A stretch of 64,000 nt of DNA from an uncultured Clostridia bacterium (GTDB lineage: Bacteria > Bacillota > Clostridia > Christensenellales > Aristaeellaceae). The stretch is from contig CAKURR010000001.1 in the NCBI GenBank assembly GCA_934675735.1, forward strand, positions 124,001 through 188,000. The letters are read 5' to 3'. The notes under the pieces were generated by a model. It saw nothing but the letters and a program-made list of their open reading frames with translations. It did not search any database and was not told where the DNA came from. The position numbers and the translations under genes were made by a program. Positions within the stretch are counted from its first letter, which is position 1; each line of letters starts with the position of its first letter. This document shows positions 1 to 7,288 of the stretch, in pieces.

Positions 1-615
1 ATGGTTTTGATGAAGAAATTTGCTCTGATGCTGGCGAGCGCGATGCTCGTCATGAGCGCGGCGGGCGCTATGGCGGCCGTGCCCAGCAAGACGACGACCG
101 ATGTCACCCAGGTGAAGGCGGTTGAGGTTGTGAAGGAAGACGGAACGGTTGAAGAAGCGGCGTGGGATATCGCCGTGACTGAGGACGCTGCGCCTGTCAC
201 CGAAGAAATTGCCAAGATTTACGAGACGGTCGCCGCGAAGGGCGAGGCCGCGGTCAGCTACTTCCCGACCGAGACCCAGACCGAGATTGCGGCGATTCTG
301 CCGGAGAACGTTGCGGCCAGCACCCTGACCATGAACGAGTTCATCTCGCTGCAGATTGTGGGCGATATGGAGACGGCGGCGGATGCGAAGGCGACCTTCA
401 CCTTCACCACCAAGTATACGCCGGATCAGAAAGTCGTTGTCGTGGTCGGCATTTATGACGGCACCCGCGATGCGAACGGCCAGTACATCGTCAAGTGGAT
501 TCCGCTCGACGCTGAGGTTCTGGAGAACGGCGACATTTCCGTCGTGTTCCCGGCGGAGGTCGTCGCGCAGATGAACGACGCTGTGGCGACGGCTATGGCG
601 GTGCTCAACGACTAA
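1..615 (+). CDS. Secreted protein of unknown function
   Basis: I do not recognise this 204-residue protein. It begins with a clear signal peptide: Lys-Lys near the start, a hydrophobic Ala/Leu/Met stretch, and a likely cleavage site after an Ala-Met-Ala motif around residue 25. The mature part is acidic, rich in Val, Ala, Thr and Glu, and has no cysteines, membrane segments or motif I can place, which suggests an exported soluble or envelope protein. The window opens on an ATG; a second in-frame ATG at position 10 gives a more typical Met-Lys-Lys signal peptide. The ribosome-binding site lies outside the window, so the start is undecided. A strong terminator follows, separating it from the polysaccharide-control genes downstream. 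Confidence 0.6.
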   Translation: MVLMKKFALMLASAMLVMSAAGAMAAVPSKTTTDVTQVKAVEVVKEDGTVEEAAWDIAVTEDAAPVTEEIAKIYETVAAKGEAAVSYFPTETQTEIAAILPENVAASTLTMNEFISLQIVGDMETAADAKATFTFTTKYTPDQKVVVVVGIYDGTRDANGQYIVKWIPLDAEVLENGDISVVFPAEVVAQMNDAVATAMAVLND

Positions 616-622
616 GCGATTT

Positions 623-663
623 GGGCGGGGCGCATCGAGATAAAAGATGCGCTCCGCCTTTTT
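623..663 (+). terminator. Rho-independent terminator after the first gene
   Basis: A 13-bp stem, GGCGGGGCGCATC paired with GATGCGCTCCGCC through one G-T wobble, is followed by a run of five T. It lies just after the stop codon at 615 and before the Wzz-like gene. Confidence 0.8.
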
Positions 664-703
664 GGCGTATATCGAGATACAGAAAGAGGATAGGAGATTG
701 ACC

Positions 704-1495
704 ATGCAGCAACAGCCGGAAACGCAGGAGCTGAAGCAATCGTTGGCCGGAAGGCCGAACGATGGCGGGGAAGATGAAATTGACCTCGTCGAATTGATGT
801 ACCGTTTACTCGAAAAATGGAAGATTATTGTGTTGGCCTGCATTTTGGGCGCGCTGATTGCCGGTGCGTATACGATTTTTTTCGTGACGCCGATGTACAC
901 GGCAACCTCGAAACTGTATGTGGTCAACGCCAAAGATTCCGCCATCAACCTGTCGGATTTGCAGATCGGCAACTATCTGGCCAGCGATTACACCGAGGTT
1001 TTTTCCAACTGGCATGTGCATGAAATGGTGCTCGAGCGGCTGGGGCTGGATTACACGTATTCCCAGCTTTCCAATATGGTCTCGGTCACCAACCCGAAGG
1101 ACACGCGCATTTTGTATGTCACCGTCGTATCCGACGACCCGCAGGAAGCCAAGGACATGGCGGATACCTATGCGCAGGTCGCCCGCGAATTTATCGCGGT
1201 GAAGATGGATACCGAACAGCCCAACATCTTTGAAGAAGCGCTGCTGCCCGGCAGGCCCTCTTCGCCGAACAAGACGAAGAACGTGCTGCTCGGTTTTGTC
1301 ATCGGGCTGGTCATCAGCTGCGGCATCATCATCGTGCAGTTCATGATGGACGACCGTCTGCGCAGTGCGGATGACATCGAAAAATACATTCAGCTGCCGA
1401 CGCTGGGCGTGATGCCCAAGCAGACCAAGAGCGCGCAGACGCGCCGTGGCACCATGAAGGGCAGAAAGGAGGGCAAAGACGGTGAGGCAGGCTAA
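704..1495 (+). CDS. Wzz/CpsC-type polysaccharide chain-length (BY-kinase activator) protein
   Basis: This 263-residue membrane protein has the layout of Gram-positive Wzz/CpsC (YveK) proteins: a short acidic cytosolic head, a first membrane segment at about residues 40-62, an extracytoplasmic domain, a proline-rich PGRPSSPN motif, and a second membrane segment at about 192-214 leading to a cytosolic tail. Family members modulate polysaccharide chain length and activate the partner tyrosine kinase through the C-terminal tail. The ATG at 704 is chosen because AGGAG lies 7-8 bases upstream; the longer reading from 647 runs through the preceding terminator. The gene overlaps the kinase gene by 14 bases, as expected for a translationally coupled Wzc pair split into two polypeptides. 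Confidence 0.85.
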   Translation: MQQQPETQELKQSLAGRPNDGGEDEIDLVELMYRLLEKWKIIVLACILGALIAGAYTIFFVTPMYTATSKLYVVNAKDSAINLSDLQIGNYLASDYTEVFSNWHVHEMVLERLGLDYTYSQLSNMVSVTNPKDTRILYVTVVSDDPQEAKDMADTYAQVAREFIAVKMDTEQPNIFEEALLPGRPSSPNKTKNVLLGFVIGLVISCGIIIVQFMMDDRLRSADDIEKYIQLPTLGVMPKQTKSAQTRRGTMKGRKEGKDGEAG

Positions 1496-2207
1496 AATTA
1501 AGCGCTTCAACGCGCTGGATTACACGGGCACGGAAGCCATCAACACCATTTGCACCAACCTCTCTTTCTCGGGCCGCCACTGCAAGCGCATTGCCATGAC
1601 CAGCTACATGCCGGGCGCAGGCAAGTCGTATCTCTGCGTGAACATTGCGCATAACATGGCCAAGCGCGGCAAGCGCGTGCTGCTGATTGACGCGGATTTG
1701 CGCCGCTCGACGCTCGTTTCCCGCCTTCGTTTGGAGACGGAGGGCGAAATTTACGGCCTTGCGCACTATCTGGCCGGTCACTGCGAACTGGATGACTGCA
1801 TTTATCAGACGAACATGTACGGCGCGTGCATCATGCCCGCAGGGCGCGACATTTCCTCCCCGATGACGCTGATTGATACGCCGTATTTCGGCGAGATGCT
1901 CGACCATTTGGCTCAGCAGTTCGATTTGATTCTGGTCGATACGCCGCCGGTCGGCGTTGTGGTGGATGCAGCCGAAATCGCCAAGCGATGCGACGGCTCG
2001 GTGCTCGTCGTCAATTACAACACGACGCGCCGCCGCGAGTTGCTGGAAGCCAAACACCAGATGGAGCAGAGCGGGTGCCCGATTCTCGGCTGCATCATCA
2101 ACAAGGTGACGTTTGACACGCTGAGCGCGAAGAAATACTACAACAAATCGTATTACAATCATTACTATAAATCCGGCTATTACGGGAAGAACGGCGACGA
2201 TCAATGA
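1482..2207 (+). CDS. Bacterial tyrosine kinase (CpsD/CapB/YwqD type)
   Basis: This 241-residue cytosolic P-loop kinase is expected to autophosphorylate on tyrosines and control capsule or EPS assembly. Walker A is PGAGKS (Lys48), Walker A-prime is LLIDADLRR (about 67-75) and Walker B is LILVDTPP (about 149-156), the signature of BY-kinases rather than MinD/ParA. The last 25 residues carry eight tyrosines as four YY pairs (219/220, 224/225, 228/229, 233/234), the usual autophosphorylation cluster. The start is GTG at 1482, inside the end of the Wzz-like gene. The stop overlaps the start of the PHP phosphatase gene (ATGA), so activator, kinase and phosphatase form one operon. Confidence 0.92.
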   Translation: MRQAKIKRFNALDYTGTEAINTICTNLSFSGRHCKRIAMTSYMPGAGKSYLCVNIAHNMAKRGKRVLLIDADLRRSTLVSRLRLETEGEIYGLAHYLAGHCELDDCIYQTNMYGACIMPAGRDISSPMTLIDTPYFGEMLDHLAQQFDLILVDTPPVGVVVDAAEIAKRCDGSVLVVNYNTTRRRELLEAKHQMEQSGCPILGCIINKVTFDTLSAKKYYNKSYYNHYYKSGYYGKNGDDQ

Positions 2208-2926
2208 GAAGAGCCAGAAACGGCTTCGTCGATATCCATCATCATGTGATTTACGGTTTGGACGACGGCGCGCAGACGCGCGAGATGAGCGAACAGATGC
2301 TGACGCTTGCCGCCCAAAACGGAATCAGGCGAATTATCGCGACACCGCACGCCGAGCCCGGGTTGAAACCGTTTCCGCTGGATTTGCTGATCGCACGCCT
2401 TGCCGAAATGCAGGCGTGGTGCGACAGGCAGGGGCTGAACATCGAGCTTTTGCCCGGCTGCGAAATCTTTTATACGCCGCAGACCGTGCGCATGCTTCGC
2501 GACGGAAGCATTCCGACACTGGCGGGGAGCGACTATGTGCTCGTCGAGTTCATGCCGGATGCGCCTTTTCGTGAACTGCGCGGCGCGGCCAAAGCGCTGA
2601 CCGCGGCGGGGTATAAGCCGATTTTTGCGCATATCGAGCGATACAGATGTCTGCGCCTGGGCAGCCGCGTGCAGCAGCTTCGGCAGGAGTATCACATCAA
2701 AATGCAGATGAATGCCGACACCATTTGCAGAAAGCAATCGCTTTTCAGCCAAATCTGGGTCAACCGCGTGATTCGCAAGGGCTTTATCGATTTTGCGGCG
2801 ACGGATTCGCATAACGTGACGACCCGCCCGTGCAGAATGAAAGCCTGTTACCGCGCGCTGAGCGAAAAGTTTGGCAAAGAGACGGCGACGAAACTCTGTA
2901 TCTCCTATCCGTCCCGAATTGAATAA
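2204..2926 (+). CDS. CpsB/YwqE-type tyrosine-protein phosphatase (PHP family)
   Basis: This 240-residue PHP-domain phosphatase should dephosphorylate the tyrosine kinase encoded just upstream. Visible metal-binding motifs are the N-terminal DIHHH (about residues 10-14), ATPH (about 47-50), the CEIF region, FAHIER and the C-terminal ATDSHN. The length matches the CpsB/CapC family (about 240-255 residues). It is the third gene of the Wzz-kinase-phosphatase operon and ends at a strong terminator. No glycosyltransferase gene follows directly. The polysaccharide it regulates may be made by the cluster at 29-37 kb, but that link is inference. Confidence 0.9.
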   Translation: MRRARNGFVDIHHHVIYGLDDGAQTREMSEQMLTLAAQNGIRRIIATPHAEPGLKPFPLDLLIARLAEMQAWCDRQGLNIELLPGCEIFYTPQTVRMLRDGSIPTLAGSDYVLVEFMPDAPFRELRGAAKALTAAGYKPIFAHIERYRCLRLGSRVQQLRQEYHIKMQMNADTICRKQSLFSQIWVNRVIRKGFIDFAATDSHNVTTRPCRMKACYRALSEKFGKETATKLCISYPSRIE

Positions 2927-2927
2927 G

Positions 2928-2964
2928 AAAAAGCTGTCAAGCCTATCGAGCCTGACAGCTTTTT
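2928..2964 (+). terminator. Rho-independent terminator of the Wzz-kinase-phosphatase operon
   Basis: A perfect 12-bp stem, AAAAAGCTGTCA paired with TGACAGCTTTTT, starts two bases after the phosphatase stop codon. The 3' arm is itself T-rich. Confidence 0.85.
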
Positions 2965-3062
2965 GTGTGTGAAAATCCGAATGCGTCAATATAGGCTCAT
3001 CGGATGGCCGCTTGTGAAACGGATAAACGTTTCAAAAAAGTAGGGGCGCGCCTTGCAGCAAC

Positions 3063-3086
3063 CAAAAAACTCCCCAAACGGGGAGC
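3063..3086 (-). terminator. Rho-independent terminator of the HPt gene
   Basis: Read on the minus strand, CTCCCC-GTTT-GGGGAG is followed by six T. It lies 13 bases beyond the stop codon of the HPt gene. Confidence 0.75.
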
Positions 3087-3098
3087 GTGAAGCCGCGC

Positions 3099-3449
3099 TT
3101 ACGCGTTCAACTGATTGATGGCCGTGACGGTTTCGTTGTGCGCCTCTTCCACGGCAGTGAAGAGCGAGCGGTCGGTCAGCGGCTTGCCGCCGCGCATGGC
3201 CTCGGTCAGCGGCACGCTGACGGCATACAGGCGGTCAAAGCCAAGGTTCTGCGCAACGCCCTTGAGCGTGTGCACGGCGCGGAAGGCGGTTTCCCAATCG
3301 GCCTTTTCGATGGCGATGCAAAGCTCGTCAAAGGACGGGTTGGCGGGATATTTCTTCACGAAACGCAGCACGAGCGATTCGTTGCACAGGCGGCGGACGG
3401 TGTCGGCGTAGTTGCCGCCGATTTGAGCATAAAATTCCTGAAGAGTCAT
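3099..3449 (-). CDS. HPt-domain phosphotransfer protein
   Basis: This 116-residue protein is a stand-alone histidine phosphotransfer (HPt) domain. The motif AVHTLKGVAQNLG places the phospho-accepting histidine at residue 60, followed by the usual Lys-Gly. HPt proteins shuttle phosphoryl groups between receiver domains in multistep phosphorelays. The start has GGAAAGGA upstream. It lies 45 bases downstream of the REC/HD-GYP/GGDEF gene on the same strand, so the two are probably cotranscribed, and the receiver of that protein (or of the degenerate hybrid kinase at 7289) is a plausible partner. No cognate active kinase is visible in the window. Confidence 0.85.
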   Translation of the reverse strand: MTLQEFYAQIGGNYADTVRRLCNESLVLRFVKKYPANPSFDELCIAIEKADWETAFRAVHTLKGVAQNLGFDRLYAVSVPLTEAMRGGKPLTDRSLFTAVEEAHNETVTAINQLNA

Positions 3450-3494
3450 GGGTGGTTTACTTCCTTTCCAAAATCTATCGACAAGCGAACCGTT

Positions 3495-5867
3495 TTATAA
3501 ACGCAAGACGCCCTTGCCGGCCTTGTCGAGATACATCAGGCGGTCGGCCTGACGAATCGCTTCCATCAGCGGTTCAACTTGATAAACGCCGCCGATGCTG
3601 ACCGAGAGCTTGATATCCGGATAGCCGTCCACCACGGCGCGGCTGACGGCATCCTGCATATAGCGCAGCTTCAGCCCGAAGGCTTCTTTCTGAATCTGCG
3701 GGAAAATGACCAGAAACTCGTCGCCGCCATAGCGAATCAGCATATCCGAACTGCGGATGCAGGAGAGAATGGCGCTCGCGATTTTCTTGAGCGCGATATC
3801 GCCGACGGGATGACCATATGTGTCGTTAATCCGCTTGAAATGGTCCACATCGATCATCACAATGCCGTCCATGTCTTGCAGTGCGGCGCGCTGATCTTCA
3901 AAATACTGGCGGGCATACGCGCCGGTGAGACTGTCGGTATAGAAATCGTGTCCGTATTTTTCCAGAAGAAGCTGTTTGCCGTGCGAGTTGAACCAGATAC
4001 CCGTGTCGGAACGCGAAATCAGCTCCAACACACAGGGGTGGCCCTCCACGACAACGGCTTTGGCAATCACTTGATAAATGCCGGATTTGGTCAGCTCGAG
4101 CTTGATGGTGCGGTTCTTCGTGGCCAGTGCCTTGCAGCCCGCGCAGTTTTTGCACGCGTCGTTCGTGCCCCAAATGACATAACAGGGCTTTTTGAGCCGA
4201 CGGAGAGAACCGTCGTCGTTCAGGCCGTACACGGCGTAAGTCTCGGGGTTGACCAAACGCACTTTGTCGAAATAAAACTGCAATTCCTGCATCATCGTGT
4301 GCGCCTGAAGACCGGTGACGTTGTTCATATTCAGGCTGAACGCGGGGGCAACATAGCTGTCAGGGTTGATATCCTTCACATAGCCGACCACACCAGCCGG
4401 CTTTCGAGTCGTTTCGCGCGACCACAGGGTTCGGATGGAAATCTGCCGCAGCGCGCTTTTCCCGTGCACAGAGACCATCGCGGTGATGGCGGCGTTCGGC
4501 GATTCGGGCGAGGTTCGGTTGGCGGCTTCCTCTAAACGCGCCTGATCGGCTTCGGAAATGGCGCGCGCGTCAATCAAATCCCCGACCGTCCGTTCCTGAT
4601 TTTCATAGGGCCGTTCGGCCGTATAATCGCTGATGGAAACAACGCCCCGACCCATGTTGTAATCGAACTGAATGCCGCCCGCGTGCCGCGCGAAAAAAGC
4701 CTGCTTTTCCCGCTCGTAGGACAGGCGGTATTGCAGGTTGTTCGCAAAGGGCAGGTCATCCTCAAGCACGATGTTATCCGAAATGCGCTGCGCCACGTTG
4801 CGGAAATTGCGCTCCTCGGGCGGGGCGTTGATTTCCCGCTGCAAATCCTCCCGAATATCCAGCAGACACTCGATGAGCAGGGGATTGAACGTGCCGCACT
4901 CGCCGCGCAGAATCATTGCGATGGAATCCTCGGGCGTATATGCCTTTTTGTAGCAGCGCTCGCTCGTCAGCGCGTCGTAAACGTCGGCCAGCGAAACCAC
5001 CTGCGCCGTGATGGGGATATCCTCACCGGCCAGTCCGTCGGGATAGCCGCGCCCGTCGTATCGCTCGTGGTGCCAGCGGCAGATTTGATAGGCCACCTGA
5101 ACCAGCGGCTCATTCTGCTCCAGCGGCAGATTTTTGAGGATGGACGCGCCGACGGTCGTATGCGTCTTCATGATTTCAAACTCTTCGGCCGTCAGTTTGC
5201 CGGGCTTGTTGAGAATCGCATCCGGAATGTTGATTTTGCCGATGTCGTGCAGCGCGGAAGCCGTGCTGATGAGCGAAATATCATCCTGCGTGAGGTTATA
5301 GCGGTCTGTCTTTCGGGCCAGCCGGCGGAGCAGAAGCTCCACGGCGGTTTGCACATGCTGCACGTGCAGAACGCTTTCGCCGTTGCGAAACTCGACGATG
5401 TGGCTGAGAATGCTGGTCATCAGGCTGCTGCTCTTCTCGCGCTTATAGACCTGCTCCGTCACCATGCGCATCAGGTGCTTCTGTTTGTCATAGAGCATCA
5501 GCGTGTTGATGACGCGCCGGCGAACCACCGCCTTGTCAAACGGGCGGCTGATATAATCCGTCACGCCGAGCTGATAGGCGCGCTCGACGAGCACGGAATC
5601 GCTTTCCGAGGAAATCATGATGACGGGCGTGCCGTCAATCCAGCGCTGTTCGTTCATGATGGAAAGCACGCCGAAGCTGTCCATCTCGGGCATGACGATA
5701 TCCAGCAGAACGAGGTTGATATCGCGGTGGAGACGCAGAATATCGACGGCCTGAATGCCATTTTCGGCCTCCAGAAAATCAAAGCCGTCGTCCAGAATGC
5801 TGGTCAAAATGGCGCGATTCATTTCGGAATCGTCCACAATCAGAATTTTTTGTCTCTCGGTTGTCAT
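3495..5867 (-). CDS. Response regulator with HD-GYP and GGDEF domains (cyclic-di-GMP turnover)
   Basis: This 790-residue cytosolic protein has, in order, a receiver domain (about residues 7-125, phospho-Asp in LVLLDIVMPEMD), an HD-GYP phosphodiesterase domain (HDIGKINIP, then HHERYDGRGYP), a central region of about 200 residues, and a C-terminal GGDEF cyclase domain with intact RYGGDEF. An inhibitory-site RxxD (RSSD) sits five residues before GGDEF, so product feedback is likely. Both halves look catalytically competent, making it a candidate two-way c-di-GMP enzyme under phosphorelay control. The middle region holds a cysteine cluster (CKNCAGC) that may bind a metal or sense redox. The start at 5867 opens directly on the receiver domain; its Shine-Dalgarno is weak. 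The HPt gene follows. Confidence 0.9.
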   Translation of the reverse strand: MTTERQKILIVDDSEMNRAILTSILDDGFDFLEAENGIQAVDILRLHRDINLVLLDIVMPEMDSFGVLSIMNEQRWIDGTPVIMISSESDSVLVERAYQLGVTDYISRPFDKAVVRRRVINTLMLYDKQKHLMRMVTEQVYKREKSSSLMTSILSHIVEFRNGESVLHVQHVQTAVELLLRRLARKTDRYNLTQDDISLISTASALHDIGKINIPDAILNKPGKLTAEEFEIMKTHTTVGASILKNLPLEQNEPLVQVAYQICRWHHERYDGRGYPDGLAGEDIPITAQVVSLADVYDALTSERCYKKAYTPEDSIAMILRGECGTFNPLLIECLLDIREDLQREINAPPEERNFRNVAQRISDNIVLEDDLPFANNLQYRLSYEREKQAFFARHAGGIQFDYNMGRGVVSISDYTAERPYENQERTVGDLIDARAISEADQARLEEAANRTSPESPNAAITAMVSVHGKSALRQISIRTLWSRETTRKPAGVVGYVKDINPDSYVAPAFSLNMNNVTGLQAHTMMQELQFYFDKVRLVNPETYAVYGLNDDGSLRRLKKPCYVIWGTNDACKNCAGCKALATKNRTIKLELTKSGIYQVIAKAVVVEGHPCVLELISRSDTGIWFNSHGKQLLLEKYGHDFYTDSLTGAYARQYFEDQRAALQDMDGIVMIDVDHFKRINDTYGHPVGDIALKKIASAILSCIRSSDMLIRYGGDEFLVIFPQIQKEAFGLKLRYMQDAVSRAVVDGYPDIKLSVSIGGVYQVEPLMEAIRQADRLMYLDKAGKGVLRL

Positions 5868-5977
5868 GAAGCAGAGAATCACCCCGATTCGGCGCACGCT
5901 CAGGGGCGAAAAAACAGGCCCGTGAAACCCGTGCAGAAAAGCAGTAAACAAAATGAAAACATGTGTATACCATGCCT

Positions 5978-6006
5978 ATTATAAAATAGCGCTCCTGCAA
6001 ATGCAA
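5978..6006 (-). promoter_or_regulatory. Sigma-A promoter for the REC/HD-GYP/GGDEF gene
   Basis: On the minus strand TTGCAT (6006-6001) and a perfect TATAAT (5983-5978) are separated by 17 bases. The predicted transcript starts near 5971, leaving a leader of about 100 bases before the ATG at 5867. Confidence 0.75.
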
Positions 6007-6144
6007 GGGAAAAATCGATTTTGCGTCGATTCTTTTTCGGAAAAAACGGGGATAAAGTCGTAGCTTATCGAATTGTGTCAAATTCACGCAGGGTTACAAA
6101 AGTTGCGAAAACAAAAGCAAGAAAAAGTAACCGGAAAAGTTACG

Positions 6145-6172
6145 AAAAAAGGCCCGACGCGGTGCGGCGGGC
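6145..6172 (-). terminator. Rho-independent terminator of the choloylglycine-hydrolase-family gene
   Basis: On the minus strand GCCCGCCGC-ACC-GCGTCGGGC (one mismatch) is followed by a C and six T, ten bases past the stop codon at 6183. Confidence 0.75.
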
Positions 6173-6182
6173 ACGGAAAAAA

Positions 6183-7157
6183 TCAGTTCTGCGCGAAGAT
6201 GGACTGCTTTTGAATCAGCGGATAACGAATCAATTTGTCACCGTTCAGGCTCTCTTTGCGCATATCCACCGCCGTGATTTGGCGGTTGTCGTAGGTCGTG
6301 TAGTAATAAATGCCGCGCGTGGCGTTGCAGCAGCTCGTGTAGAGCGTGATTTCGTATTTGCCGTTATCGAGCGCGCAGCACCCGCGCTGCTGCTCTACGG
6401 CGGTCAGAATGTGGAAGAACTGGCTGACGCGGCTCTCCTCCGTCGCTTCGCAGAGGGCATGCGCGCGCACAAACGCGGCGCGCACAAAGCGCGATTGGCT
6501 GGAAAGGTCGCCCGGCAGGCCGAGCGCGCCCATGCCGCGGCTGTAAACGCCCAGCGGCGCATCCGGCGCGAAGGTGTTTGTCGGCGACTGCGGCGAAAGG
6601 GCCATGTAGTTGTTCAGCGAAAAGAGCTGCATGGGGAACGGCGGGTTGTTGGTCAGCACGCCGACGGGGTTGTCATAGATATGCAGGCCGTCCGCCGTGG
6701 ATTCGACAGTGACGGTGCCGGTTCTGTCCGCGATGAGCCAATGCAGCTGGGCCAGCGGGAGTTGTGGGCTGAACGGCTCATTGAGCAGGTTCATATGCTC
6801 CAGCAGCGCGCGCGCCTCGGCCAGCGTGGCGCATTGGCCCAGCAGCCACGGAATCAGTTCAAACTGAGCGATGTTGTCGCAATCGGCCTTGGCGGGGTGA
6901 TAGACGGCGTTGCCGACAAAGTTCAGCCCCGCGACGCCCAGCCCCTTTTCGTTGACAGCGTCGTAATAAAGCGGGTAATCGCCCTGCACATAGGCCATGC
7001 CGATGACGGCGTAGCGGGTGCGGAAGGTATCGCCCCGACGCAGCGGGAACGCATAGCCGCGTGGGGTAATCGTCACTTCGTCGCCGTAGGAAAATTCGTA
7101 ATCCAGATTGCGCCCGAAGTAGAAATCATCCGAAAGAAACGTTGCAGCCGTGCACAT
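6183..7157 (-). CDS. Choloylglycine hydrolase family protein (bile salt hydrolase or penicillin V acylase)
   Basis: This 324-residue Ntn-hydrolase-fold enzyme begins Met-Cys-Thr, so removal of Met exposes Cys2 as the catalytic nucleophile. Other conserved positions are present: Arg16 and Asp19 in GRNLDYEF, the GLNFVGNA strand, the VLTNNPPF motif (substrate Asn) and SRFVRAAF (catalytic Arg). The length equals that of Gram-positive bile salt hydrolases (about 315-330 residues), which cleave glycine or taurine from conjugated bile acids in the gut. Sequence alone does not fully separate bile salt hydrolase from penicillin V acylase or N-acyl-homoserine-lactone acylase activity. An excellent GGAGG precedes the ATG. 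The gene stands alone, with its own terminator. Confidence 0.88.
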   Translation of the reverse strand: MCTAATFLSDDFYFGRNLDYEFSYGDEVTITPRGYAFPLRRGDTFRTRYAVIGMAYVQGDYPLYYDAVNEKGLGVAGLNFVGNAVYHPAKADCDNIAQFELIPWLLGQCATLAEARALLEHMNLLNEPFSPQLPLAQLHWLIADRTGTVTVESTADGLHIYDNPVGVLTNNPPFPMQLFSLNNYMALSPQSPTNTFAPDAPLGVYSRGMGALGLPGDLSSQSRFVRAAFVRAHALCEATEESRVSQFFHILTAVEQQRGCCALDNGKYEITLYTSCCNATRGIYYYTTYDNRQITAVDMRKESLNGDKLIRYPLIQKQSIFAQN

Positions 7158-7288
7158 AAAAATCCTCCTTCAAAAAATCTTCATCCATTCTATCATATCA
7201 TACACAAAAAGAACATAGAATAAACCATCAAGAACGGGTCAGTCCGCCATAAAGCGGGCGGCGAAGCCAAAAGGAGTGCTCACAGGCC

